A stretch of 64,000 nucleotides of DNA from Gordionus sp. m RMFG-2023. Lineage: Eukaryota > Nematomorpha > Gordioida > Chordodea > Parachordodidae. The stretch spans positions 41,269,561-41,333,560 of the forward strand of contig NC_088775.1 of NCBI RefSeq assembly GCF_954871325.1, given 5' to 3'. The notes under the pieces are model-generated. The model saw only the letters and a program-made list of their open reading frames with translations. It ran no database searches and was not told the DNA's origin. How positions within the stretch are numbered: the first letter of the stretch is position 1; the number at the start of each line of letters is the position of its first letter. Shown piece after piece: positions 1 to 10,559 of the stretch. The position numbers and the translations under genes are program-made.

Positions 1-1140
1 ATATATAAAAATTGAAACTTAATTTTGGCTAATTTAATTAACATTTTGGACATAAAATAACATGAATTTTAAGAAGAGATTAAGATTTCTTAGCATAAAT
101 CCTAAATACCAATCATAAACAGCCATGAAATTGACTTTTCAAGATTTTAAAATTTTTTTCATTATTAACTGCCATAATTGACGTGTATGGTTTAGCAAAC
201 CCCGCTAGCTCTAAATTGACAAATCATGATTGAAATAATATCTAGATTTGATAAATACTCATTAAACTTACCCAAATTATAGAAGAGTGTTTAAACTTTG
301 CTATAAAATTTAATTTATATATAAATTATTATATATTTTAATAAAAATTAAAGTTCCGTCATGTAAATCTTTTGAAAATTTCATCAAAAATAAAATTTTT
401 AGTAATTAATTATTTCAAAATATTTTTTGTCCATAGATGTATACAAATGTTAACTATATTAGGATAAAATTTTAATCTTCTGGTGTATTTAATTTTAAAA
501 TGAGATTAAGTGGTTTGTCAAGCCCCGGGGTTTACCTAACCACAGTCTCCCCTACTAAATTGTAATTATATTTTATATTATTTATTTTATATAGATATTC
601 CTACACAACAATCATTCGTAGAAGAACATTATTGTGGCTTGCTCAACACTAAGTGAGAATATTGTTTTTCTAAATTTTTTAGATTATAAATTACAAATAC
701 AAATGAATAAAAATTTATTTAAAAAGATTTTTTATTGTGCACATGAATTAAAATTACTAAATATCTTCATAAAAATATTTTATCAAAAATAATGGGAAAT
801 TTTAGAATAACCCTAAATCTAAATAAATATAAATTTCTGAATTATCACATCTCATAAGATAGGAAAATTTCTGATTCACCCATCATTGAATAAAGGATAA
901 ATCTGATTCTTCGTCATTCTTGACGGGCTATCAGCTAATTACTTTAATGTTACTTACAGATTTTTCATAAAAATTACCCAAATAAATAAATTTTGAAAAA
1001 TTTATTATTCAAAATTATTAATTTTTTTAAAAAATATTAATTTATGTAAATTACGAAAAATGATTTAGAACACTATTTTATTTTTACATTAAAAATAGCT
1101 TATTTTATTTATTTTTTTCAAAATTAATAAATTTATTTAT
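1..1140. other. AT-rich stretch without a recognised gene
   Basis: I see no exon, transposase motif or terminal repeat pair here. Two short GC-richer patches with a related word (around 195-215 and 510-545, each a TGGTTT run followed by CCCC) may be remnants of a small element, but I could not define its ends. Confidence 0.5.
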
Positions 1141-1159
1141 TTATATTTTTTAGACCTAG

Positions 1160-1685
1160 GACACAACCATATTGTTTAAAAAGGATTAACGTGCCATTTC
1201 AAAATGCTTTTTGTCTATATGAAACAGGTTTCAATTCCCACGTTATTTCACACTTCGAATGTGTAACTCTGGGTAAGAGGACTTCAATCTAACTCTCTCT
1301 TTCAAAGGGAAAAAACAAATCCGTTTTATGTACCATAGAAATTAATGGTCTCAAAAAATACAAATTTATAGATGGGGCATTTACAACATAAAGTTCCTGG
1401 ATGAATTATCATTTATTTTGCCATTCAATTCACTCATAATTAGGGATAATGCGCCTAAAAATCTCGCCTATATAAATAATCAAAATTGTCAAACTCACCA
1501 TGCAACTCAACCCCATTGAAAATTTCTTTGGTGTTTTAAAAAATCAATATCGATCTATATATCCTAAGTCAATTAACAGAATCCAGATAATCGACGTAAT
1601 TTTCCTTTGTTATGATTTCACAACCTTCTACTCACATACCATACAATATATCGAAGAGGGAATTCGATATTTAGTAATATTATAA
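1160..1685 (+). pseudogene. IS630/Tc1-mariner-like transposase remnant (copy M1)
   Basis: Conceptual translation gives the middle and C-terminal part of a DDE_3-type transposase, the enzyme that cuts and pastes mariner-like elements at TA sites. The stretch around 1165-1250 reads LYETGFNSH where the related copy at 17.4-19.1 kb reads FLDETGINLH, so the first catalytic aspartate position is Tyr. From 1500 the frame stays open with LNPIENFFGVLK, which carries the third catalytic residue (Glu) and matches the same copy closely. The segment that should hold the second aspartate is out of frame and unrecognisable. No helix-turn-helix half and no terminal repeats could be found, so this is a truncated, dead copy of the same family as M3. 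Confidence 0.75.
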
Positions 1686-1869
1686 TTCGCGCAGTTAGAA
1701 AAATAGATGTATTTTCATTTAATTTTTTTTAATTATAATATAATATAGAGTATTTTTTAAAATTAAATCAATAATAAAGTTAATTTGAATCAAAAACAAG
1801 TAACAATAATATAAAAACAAAAATGTTAGTATAATAATTCTATACAAAAAAAATATGTAAAAAGGTTTT

Positions 1870-3170
1870 ATAAAAGTTAGAATGGTTAATTAGGAAGGAG
1901 ACTTCCAATGAAATTTATGTAATTAGATTTATGAATGGTGTTGGAAAGTCTCTGCGTAAAAACCTCCCTGAGTTCATTGATATTTTTACAAATATGTGAA
2001 CCAAGTTCTTTGAAGAAGAATAAAGCACGACTACCAAATGTGGCTAATGTAGAGAAGATTATAGTATAAAAATTTGTTCATTGAATATTTCTGAATATTT
2101 ATTTATCTTGGACAGTTACTTGACGTCAAAAATGTTTATGTTAAGATTTGTAGGGGGGATCTACACAGGAATAGTCCCAAATTAGAAATTCCTTTTTCAA
2201 GGAATTTGGATTATGCCATTTGGACGTTTTAAATCCGATCTAAAAAGACCGCAAGGTTCTAAGATCGATGGAATCTGAGCATATTTAAGAGCACGTTGAA
2301 TAATATTATTTAAATGATTGTGTCTAGGTTTACGGCCTGAGTCTGATCGGCAGTGCAGTATATGTCGTCCCTTCCAGTCAATAGGAACATTACAATCAGA
2401 GCAAAGGTGCAGTTGGGTAATTGAACAATTGAGACGAATAACAATAGCATGAGTAAGCTCATTTTTAGTGAGTTGCAATTGAAGATTGAGAGAAGGAATA
2501 GCTTCAAAAAATTTGTGCCCAACGTCGTTTAGCAGTGAAGAAAGGAGAGGATGATCGATAGGATGCATGCTTGATAGTAGAGTTTCGACGCAGCAGGCAA
2601 CGACCAGAATGTCCAAATCCTTTTGTTTGCAAGTGGCATGTAAAGGGGTGTTAACATGTTCGAGATCTCGATAGAGCAATGATTTGGTGAAGGACGAATA
2701 ATCAACGGGAGAGCGAAACAATAGGTTTTGTTAATAAGCAACTTGAGATAAAAGTTGTTAAAGCTAAATCAGAAGGAGATCTGATGCCAAGACCACCAAA
2801 TTTTGTTGGAGGCGAAGCTTGGGTTCAAGCAATTTTTTCAAACTTAAGGTTTGGGATTTCTTCGGTTAGTCTTGATTTCGGTTTCATGAACACTTAAAGA
2901 ACCAGAATATTTAAAAACAGGTATAGTCTTTAGAGAGTAAAAATGCGCGGATTATTAAAATGTTTTTAAAAGAAAAAACGATTTATTACAATAAATTAGG
3001 AAAAAGATATCTCCCAATTTACATAGAATCTCGAGAGTTGAATCCAGAAAGGTGCAAACGACCGAATTGCCACTAATCGGGGATCCTAAGTAAATTAGTT
3101 GAATGACCTTAAAATTGTGGGGATTGATGTTGGAACTGTTTAATTGGATGAATTCTGATTGCTATGATTG
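1870..3170 (-). pseudogene. Non-LTR retrotransposon (LINE) fragment: RT tail and restriction-like endonuclease
   Basis: Read on the minus strand, this is the end of a LINE polyprotein. Near 2800 it reads FGGLGIRSPSDLA, a segment typical of the region after the reverse transcriptase palm. An open frame from 2721 to 2197 continues with a zinc-knuckle-like CSDCNVPIDWKGRHILHC and then RHNHLNNIIQRALKYA and KRPNG. After a frame change comes LIWDYSCVD near 2175. That order (knuckle, RHN, then a spaced D) is the pattern of the restriction-like endonuclease of R2/NeSL/Hero-type LINEs. A further downstream piece (GSRALFFFKELGSHI, around 2015) also fits that tail. Several frameshifts and stops interrupt it, and the N-terminal half is absent. 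The assignment to a LINE is firm; the clade is an inference. Confidence 0.72.
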
Positions 3171-3742
3171 AAAATTAACCCTAAAGAATAACTAATCTCT
3201 AGGATTATATCGTATACCATCACCCATGTACCTGACACGGAGGGAAAGGGAGCAGGAGGAATTGAGTCTTGATCATATAATTGATTCCGAGACATTATAG
3301 CGATGGACCAAGGGGATCTTTCTGGTGAATACTTTCAATGGAGGGAATTTTATAAGAATCGAATTGTAAAGCTGATGGATATCAATAGCAAGAATTGAAA
3401 AATATGTTATATCCAGGAAAAAGCGTGTTCGAAGATTCTAGGAAAGAATTCCGCGAGAGGTTACATTTAATAATGAGTAAATATTTTATATTGTAAAAAA
3501 TGTCATATTTTAGGCGAAATATCTATAGGCAAAACGTATTTTTATAGGCGAAATGGCTAGCAACCCTACTTCTATTAGTATATATGACCGTAGTGTTTAG
3601 ATTGAATAATATTTGCAATTTAACAATTGAAATTGAGAAGAAAAAAATGCTTATAAATCTCAAAGATTTAAAAAAGGAACGCGTTACATTCAAAATTCGT
3701 CAAAAATTAAAAATTTGAATTATGAAACAATTTCGAATTTCA
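3171..3742. other. No gene recognised between the LINE fragment and hAT-1
   Basis: AT-rich sequence without a clear coding frame or repeat. It may include more decayed LINE sequence at its left edge. Confidence 0.4.
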
Positions 3743-3938
3743 TTAAATAATAGTGCTGTAAACATTTCTAAGCGTACGTTTAAAATCTTATGATAAATTT
3801 TTTTTAAAATTTAATTTAATATAAATAAGTCAAATTTTTTAACACAATATATAAGCCATGTTAAAAAATAATATAGTTTTATTTGATAATATAATTTATA
3901 AATACAATATAATATAGAGAATAAAAAGATATTTTTAT

Positions 3939-4801
3939 TTATAAAAAATTTTTCTTATTAATTTTTAATATAAATTGTTTTTCAAAATTTTCATCTGATA
4001 GACAGGAACGCTTGGCAGTTAATACGGCATTTATACTAAAAACGCGCTCTACAGGGGCAGATAAGGGGATTGTGGTATTATACTTAATAAACAACTTTTT
4101 TAAAGTCGGGAATTTATTAAAAACATTTATTGTTTTGTCCTTTGCTTCAAAAAATTGAGATAAGTTATCCTCTTCCAATCCATCCTCTACTTCGTCGTCA
4201 AAAAAAAGGATATTTCGAAATTAACAGTTCTTGCATTATCATTTCTAGGGTTTGCAATGCATTTTTTCAATAACGCTATAAGTTTATTTTTATAGGTTAG
4301 TTCTGGGGAAGTTTTTTCAATGGCCATTGAAACTTGAATGATGTATAATTGCAGAAAGAACATATTGATCTTCATATAAATATGTTCGAATCTTTAAAAA
4401 AATAAAATATATTTAATTAATTTGATAGTGATAGGTTTAATACCTTTTATTAATCCCATTTAATACTGCGTCTATCAATGGTTGACCATATTTTAAGCAG
4501 TTATTGTTGGGGTCAAATAGCCCAAATGCATTTTTTCTTCAAATTTAATGATTTTACTTAGTTATATTATATAAAATAAAATAATTAATATTACAATCAA
4601 ATGTCGTTTTAAATTGAAATTTGAAGATTTTGTAACTGATATGATACTTTTTGGACACATTTTACATTCGGTAAGTATTGAATTAGTTCCTTCAATATAG
4701 GATGTTACTGTAAAATATTTATCATATTTGGGCCATGGTAATGTCAATTCATCGGATTTTGAATTTTCAGAATCAGATAATGATGAAATAATAATATCCA
4801 T
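3939..4801 (-). pseudogene. Shortened hAT transposase of hAT-1 (BED finger plus dimerisation domain)
   Basis: The minus-strand start at 4801 opens with an acidic, serine-rich leader and then a BED zinc finger: LPWPKYDKYFTV, the CKMC cysteine pair, and NLKRHL with the expected histidine. BED fingers bind the transposon's own ends. The C-terminal part (3939-4178) is the hAT dimerisation segment, with FPTLKKLFIKYN followed by SAPVERVFSINAVLTAKRS. The RNase H-like catalytic core that should lie between them is missing. The protein therefore could bind DNA and dimerise but not cut. There are stops and frame changes between the two halves, so it is probably dead; a repressor-like product is possible but unproven. 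Confidence 0.8.
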
Positions 4802-4866
4802 GTTTATGCTAATCTAAATTAAAATATAAACAATAATATTCAAATATAAACTATAATAATGGCATG

Positions 4867-5648
4867 CAGGGATTCGAACCGAACCCAAACCCGGAAAAGA
4901 AAACGGGATTTTGGAAAAAAAATCTGAACCCGAACCCTGAACCCCGTTTATAAAATTTTCAAAACCCCAAAGCGAACCTGGGAATTTTATTTGAACCCAG
5001 TTCAACCAGGTTCAGTGTATTCTTTAAAATCATATATGATATTTGTATAATTTTAAATACAAATATTAACAATTTAATTGAGATTTACAATATTTTCAGA
5101 TTTCCAATTAATTGAAGTGTTAATAAATTTTAAATAACTTAATCCATTTACCCCATTTTTAAATATTTTTAAATTTATTCTCAAATATTCCTATTGGAGT
5201 GTTAATAAATTTTGAACAATTCATTTACGCCATTTATTTTTAATTTTTAATTTATTCTCAAAGATTATTAATTAGAGGAAAATGAAAGTAAACAAGTCAA
5301 GTAAAAATTATTATATTGGATATTGTTAATTTAAAGAAATACATACGTCTAAATAAAATTTTTAAAATTGATACATGACTATGCTTTGTATTTTTAACTA
5401 TATTTTGCCTATAAATAAAATAAAAAATTTATTTTTTATACCTAATTTATGTCTAGTTTTTTAATTATGATTTAAATATAGATTTTTTTTTATCAATTCA
5501 AAAATTCTTAAACCCAAGCTGAACACGGAACCAAACCTGGGTACAAAAATATTTCCCTGAACCGAACCAGAACCGAACCTACCTATTTTTTTAAACCCTA
5601 AACCTAACCCAAACCGAACCAGGGCAAAAATTTGGGTTCGCATACCTG
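4867..5648. mobile_element. hAT-like MITE nested in hAT-1
   Basis: Termini CAGGGATTCGAACC (from 4867) and the complement of CAGGTATGCGAACC (ending 5648) form an inverted repeat. The flanks ATGGCATG and ATGACGTG look like an 8-bp target duplication with two mismatches. Inside each end lies an array of short AACCCG/AACCGA words. The middle is plain AT-rich DNA without a transposase. The same terminal type occurs on hAT-5 at 28932-30795, which may have supplied the enzyme. It sits upstream of the hAT-1 reading frame, so it inserted after hAT-1. Confidence 0.78.
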
Positions 5649-6479
5649 ATGACGTGTTAATAAAATTGAAATGTGAAAAAGGAAAAAAAGTTGATTATTT
5701 CTTAAAAAAATTCAGATTAATATTAAATTTATAAATATAAATAAAAAGTGTTTTTTAAAATTCAACGAACGTTAAATTCGAAAGCGTTGGTCATAAAAAA
5801 GGAACGCGTTCACGTTCAAACTTCGTCAAAAATAAAAGGAACCGCCGTTCATCATTTTTTTCTAAAAAAAACGAATTTGGTAATGAACGCGTTCGTTTAC
5901 AACACTATTAAATAATTTAATATTTTTACTTTCGTTCAAAATTTTCAACAATTAAGAATTAATATATAAAAACATTAACATATGCCCTATTAATTGAGTT
6001 GAGATTTACTTATTATTATACAAACAAGTTACAATAATTAAATTATTATTAACTTTATAATAATTTATATATATTTTATTTAATCTATAGATGGTTTAAA
6101 TCTTTTAAAATATATAATTTAAATATATAATTCTACATAGTCAATCCGCAAGTTAGGGTATTATTATTTTTTGCTTTATAAATGTGGTGATTTTTAAAGG
6201 GATCAGAACCATCATATGGATCATCACGGGTTTTAAATGGATAACAAAAAAAATTAGGGATATAATTTAAGGAATGATAATACGGTATTATCACGTTTTA
6301 ACCGTGATAAAGAGGAATTTTATTTTAAAAGCGTTTTACGCGCGTTTCGTTTTATTTCTTTTTAATTTTAGTTATTTATTAATTTTTAATGTTGTTTTTT
6401 GGGCCTTATGTAATAAAAATCTATTTAACTCGAGGTCAATCTTTCACCCTTAAGGCGAGTTTAGATCTGGAGAGGGTCA

Positions 6480-7670
6480 GGATATTTTATTCAACACAAA
6501 ATATCGACATGGGTAATAGATAATTTAAATATCTTTTGACTGGAAGTATTCATTATTGGTCTTGATGAGTATGACTTGGTCGGGGGGGGGGGAGGTGGTA
6601 AGTAAAAAATTTTTGATATGGGTATCAAATAAAATGTATTTAAATATTTTTTTATTATAATACTAATAATAATAATCACTCTAAGCGGGCGGGTCTAGGT
6701 CTTAGCAGGTCAGAAATATCTTTCAACATAAAATACCAATATGGGTATCAAATAAAAGTTAATTTAAATTTGACTGAAAGTATTCATTCTTGTTTTTGAT
6801 GTATAGGATTTGGCCTGGGGGATGAATGGAGGGGGGGGGGGTAAAAAATAATATTTATTGATATGGGTATCAAATAAAAGTAATTATAATATTTTTTTAT
6901 TGTAATAATAATAATCACCTTAAGCGGGCATTGGGGGGTCAGGAATATCTTTATCAACACAAAATATTGACATGGGTATCACATAAAAGCTAATTTAAAT
7001 ATCTTTTGACTGAAAGCATTCATTCTTGGTCTTGATGTGTAGGACTTGGTTTGGTTGGAGGTGAATAAAGAGGGGGGGGGGGGGGTAAAAATAATTTTTT
7101 TTGATATGGATATCAAATAAAGTAATTAAAATATTATTTTATTGTAATAATAATCACCTTAAGCGGACAGGTCTTGAGGGACAGGAATATTTTTATCAAC
7201 ATAAAATTGACATGGGTATCACATAAAAGCTAATTTAAATATCTTTTGACTTAAGGCATTCATCTTGGTCTTGATGTGTAGGACTGGGTGGGGGGGGGGG
7301 GTAAAAATAAATTTTTTGATATGGTTATCAAATAAAAGGCTATTAAAATATTTTTTTATTGTAACAACAATAATCACTTTAAGTGGGCGGGTCTAGGTCT
7401 TGGAGGGTTAGGAATATTTTTATCAACACAAAATATCGATACGGGTATCAAATAAAAGCTAATTTAAATATAGTTTGACTGAAAGAGTCATTCTTGGTTT
7501 TGATGTATATGGCTTGGTCTTGGGGGTGGAGGGGGGGGCAAAAAATATTTTTTTAGCTATGGGTATAAAATAAAAGGTAATAATTAAATAATAATAATTC
7601 TAAATGGGCTCTAGGACTTGGAGGGTTAAGAAATTTTCAACACAAAATAAATAAATAATAAATTTTTTGT
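6480..7670 (+). repeat. Left arm tandem array of FB-1 (about six 230-bp units)
   Basis: Each unit contains AACACAAAATATCGACATGG, the word CATGGGTATC or GATATGGGTATCAAATAA twice about 120 bp apart, a TCTTTTGACTGAAAG segment, a homopolymer of 8-13 G, and GCGGGCGGGTCTAGG. AACACAAAATAT-type landmarks recur near 6493, 6725, 6955, 7200, 7424 and 7638. Units differ by many substitutions, so the array is not recent. Confidence 0.82.
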
Positions 7671-7679
7671 CAAACCAAA

Positions 7680-7990
7680 ATAAATAAAAATGATAGATCA
7701 AATCTATGCCTGAAATATATTGAAGCCAAAATTATCCAAATGGATGGCGAGAAACTATGGATTGAAACTAATTTGGGAAAAGTTGATCCATTTTTAAAAA
7801 TTAACGTTCACAAATCAATAAAATTTAACAATTTAACATTTCTAATAAGACCATCTCCATTAACAGCATAAGGAAGTGCATCTTCTTATGGTAATTTAAA
7901 TCAATTTGCAATTGCAAGAAAAATGATAAAAAGCATCGACCATATATGACCCCTGCTTATAGTGATATTTAATATTGAAGTCTAAATATA
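7680..7990 (+). other. Unique centre of FB-1 with a short open stretch
   Basis: This is the only non-repeated part of the element. On the plus strand about 60 codons are open from 7689 to 7870, including the segments YIEAKIIQMDGEKLWIE and VDPFLKINVHKSIKFNNL. After a stop the same frame continues with NLNQFAIARKMIKSIDH. The residue mix is more protein-like than the surrounding DNA. I do not recognise the family, and it could be chance. Confidence 0.35.
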
Positions 7991-7999
7991 TTGTATTTA

Positions 8000-8880
8000 A
8001 ATTTTATTTGATACCCTTGTAAGTTTTGTGTTAATAATAATATTCATGACATCTTAACACCGTTTAGCGTGATAAAATTAATATAATCAAAAGATTTTTT
8101 AATTACTTTTGTTTGATACCCATATCAATTTTTATATACCCCCCCCCCATTCCCAGATTAAGTCCAACCCATTAAGATAAGTATAAATACTTTCAGTCAA
8201 AAGATATTTAAATATTTTGTGTTTATAAAACTATTCCTAACCACCCAAGACTCCCGCCTAGTTAGAGTATAATTACAATCAATAGATATTTTAATTACAT
8301 TTTATTTGATACCCATATCGTTATTTTGTGTTGATAAAAATATACCTGACCCTCCAAGACCTAGACCCGCCCACCTAGGGTGATAATTATTATTACAAAA
8401 GATATTTTAATACTTTTATTTTATACCCATATCAATATTTTTTTATTTTTTACCCCTCTCACCCCCCCCCCCCCTATATTAAGTCCTACACAACAAGACC
8501 AAGAATGAATGCTTTAAGTCAAAGGATATTTAAATTAGCTTTTATTTGATACCCATATCGATATTTTGTGTTGATAAAAATATTCCTGACCCCCCACCAA
8601 GACTTAGATCAGTCCGCTTAAATTATTACAATAAATAATATTTTGATTATATTTTATTTGATATCCATATCAAAAAAAATTATTTTTCCCCCCTCCACCC
8701 CCCCCCCCCTCCCAGGCCAAGTCATACTTATTGAGATCAATAATGAATACTTCCAGTCAAAAATATTTAAATTAGCTATGATTTGATACCCATATCGATA
8801 TTTTGTTTTGATAAAAATATTCCTGACTCCTCAGACCGACTCGCCCATTAATGGTAAAATGTTAACTTCTAGTTGAATAG
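8000..8880 (-). repeat. Right arm tandem array of FB-1 (inverted units)
   Basis: This carries the reverse complement of the left-arm unit: TTTGATACCCATATCGATAT, poly-C runs, AAGAATGAATGCTTT, CAGTCAAAAGATATTTAAAT and AGACCTAGACCCGCCC. ATTTTGTGTTGATAAAAATAT landmarks lie near 8024, 8211, 8322, 8562 and 8800. One spacing is about half a unit, so unequal exchange or partial deletion has occurred. Confidence 0.8.
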
Positions 8881-9149
8881 ATCGCTATCGATTGATACCC
8901 TATATTCGACATATCTACTTTCATAAGCCCCTCAAAAAACTTTGAAAATAAATAACAATAAAATTTTTAAAATATTAAAGGAAAATGCATGTATAACGCG
9001 TATTAAATTAAGATTCTTCTTTATTATGGTTCAAACGTGATAATACCGTATAGTTTTATCCTTTAAAAAATTGAATTCTTAAAAGGATCCCTTTAAAACC
9101 CGTAATGATCCCAGTAAGTTCTGATCCCTTTAAAAATTACAACATATAT

Positions 9150-10555
9150 ATTTCTAAAAATTTATATTAGTAACTTGAAAATAAACTTTATTCCATTAAA
9201 ATTTATTATTTATAAAAAAATTGATTAAAACAAATAACTGACTAAATTTCTAGATTTCGAATATTTTTTTTCATTGCAAATGGTAAAGTTTTTTTTATTT
9301 AGGTTTAAATCTAAAAGCCTAATCTAAAATAAATTGTAATTTTTTAAAAAAATATTGCTATATTTTTAATAAAGCAATGGGGAAATAAATGATATCACAA
9401 ATCTTATTAAAAGAAAAATATAATCTGGGATATATTTCCTTGTATAAAAATTCTAATAATGTGAAACAAATCATGATACTAAATTTAATTATAAAAATTT
9501 TATCCAAAATATAATATTTCTAAAAGAAAGGATGTTTTCATCTAGCCTTAAAATACCTTATGATATGATATTTAATTTTTAGGGGAGTAAATAAAACAAT
9601 GTTCACCAATTTATTTTGATATAAAATGTGAATTGTTTAATTTAACGATGTATTGGATTTTATTGGTCTGATTTATCTATTAAGGTGATATCATTTTTAA
9701 TTTAAGATTTATAGGACAAAAAAAGACACAACAAATCTAAACTAATATTTTGATATTTCCTGAGATTATTTTTAAGATGATAAATGTTGGTTTAGCTGAA
9801 GTTCAATAATTAGAATTGCCATGCAAAATTATAGAACCAAATAAAATAGAATGATCTGGTGAATATTTAGCCTTGATTCTCGAAGACTCTAGTTGTAATG
9901 AACAATATACCCAAATTATAGGTTTTGTTGACACCTATGATACCAGGAAATTTTGAGAACAAATATATTTGCTGTTATCCAACATTAGGCTACTATACAA
10001 TATTGTAAACTTTTGTATAGACACATATCCATAATTATTTATTAAAACTGCTAAAAATATTTAGGAGCTTCCGGTATGTCACAAACTATGGGAAAGCATC
10101 GTTATGCAATTGCAAAATGGGTTGCATGAATAAAAGGTGTTAGTGTTTCAGAACAACCTTAAATTTCAATAAAATTTCATGTAGCATTTAAGAATTGTTG
10201 CAATAAATAATTAATTTTTTTTTAACTCGGATTTTTTTAAAATATATATTCATGTGAATTAATATTTCATATAAATTTACAAAAACAAAAATGTTTAGCC
10301 TTATTTTTCATTCATTATATGCTTTAATTTTATACTATTTACTTTTTTTTAAAATTTTTTTAAATCCCTTATTTTGCCTTTTAATTATATGGTGCCAGCC
10401 AGACGGAAAAAAAGGGAAGAAAAAGTAATTATATTATTTATTTTTTTTTTTCATGAGGATTCGAAATATTTTTTTATTTTAAAAATAAGATTCCGAATAA
10501 AACGTGGGGATTCAAGATCTCGAATCCCCATGTTGGGTTTCCGAATCCCACATGA
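9150..10555. other. No gene recognised; possible decayed coding patch near 9830-10130
   Basis: The plus strand around 9830-9960 reads in pieces as IIEPNKIE, GEYLALILEDSS and YTQIIGFVDTYD. Near 10075 it reads SQTMGKHRYAIAKWV. These look like eroded protein-coding sequence with stops between them, but I cannot name the family. The rest is AT-rich without structure. Confidence 0.3.
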
Positions 10556-10559
10556 TTCC

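Larger units (their letters stand above)
3751..5907 (-). mobile_element. hAT-1, BED-type hAT transposon, internally deleted
   Basis: The ends are inverted repeats TAGTGCTGTAAAC (from 3751) and the complement of TAGTGTTGTAAACGAACG (ending 5907). They are flanked by an exact 8-bp duplication TTAAATAA at 3743-3750 and 5908-5915, as hAT insertion produces. Subterminal sequence carries repeated GAACGCGTTC-like words at the right end. The element contains a shortened transposase gene on the minus strand and has itself received a smaller hAT-like insertion (4867-5648). The net length without that insertion is about 1.37 kb, far below an autonomous hAT element (usually over 2.5 kb). Confidence 0.9.
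6183..9144. repeat. FB-1, 3-kb foldback element with tandemly repeated inverted arms
   Basis: Both outer ends carry the same inverted sequence: TTTTTAAAGGGATCAGAAC at 6191, its complement near 9120. The match continues inward through ACGGTATTATCACGTTT (left near 6280, right near 9050). The left arm then holds about six head-to-tail units of roughly 215-245 bp (6480-7670). The right arm holds about four to five units in the opposite orientation (8000-8880). A 0.3-kb single-copy centre separates them. No transposase motif is visible. This is the architecture of foldback-type elements, and it could extrude as a giant hairpin. No convincing target duplication was found, so the insertion mechanism is open. 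Confidence 0.8.

Noticed and set aside
4814-5643. Minus-strand frames rich in FGSGS and GLG
   Set aside because: They translate the AACCCG/AACCGA word arrays at the ends of the MITE at 4867-5648.
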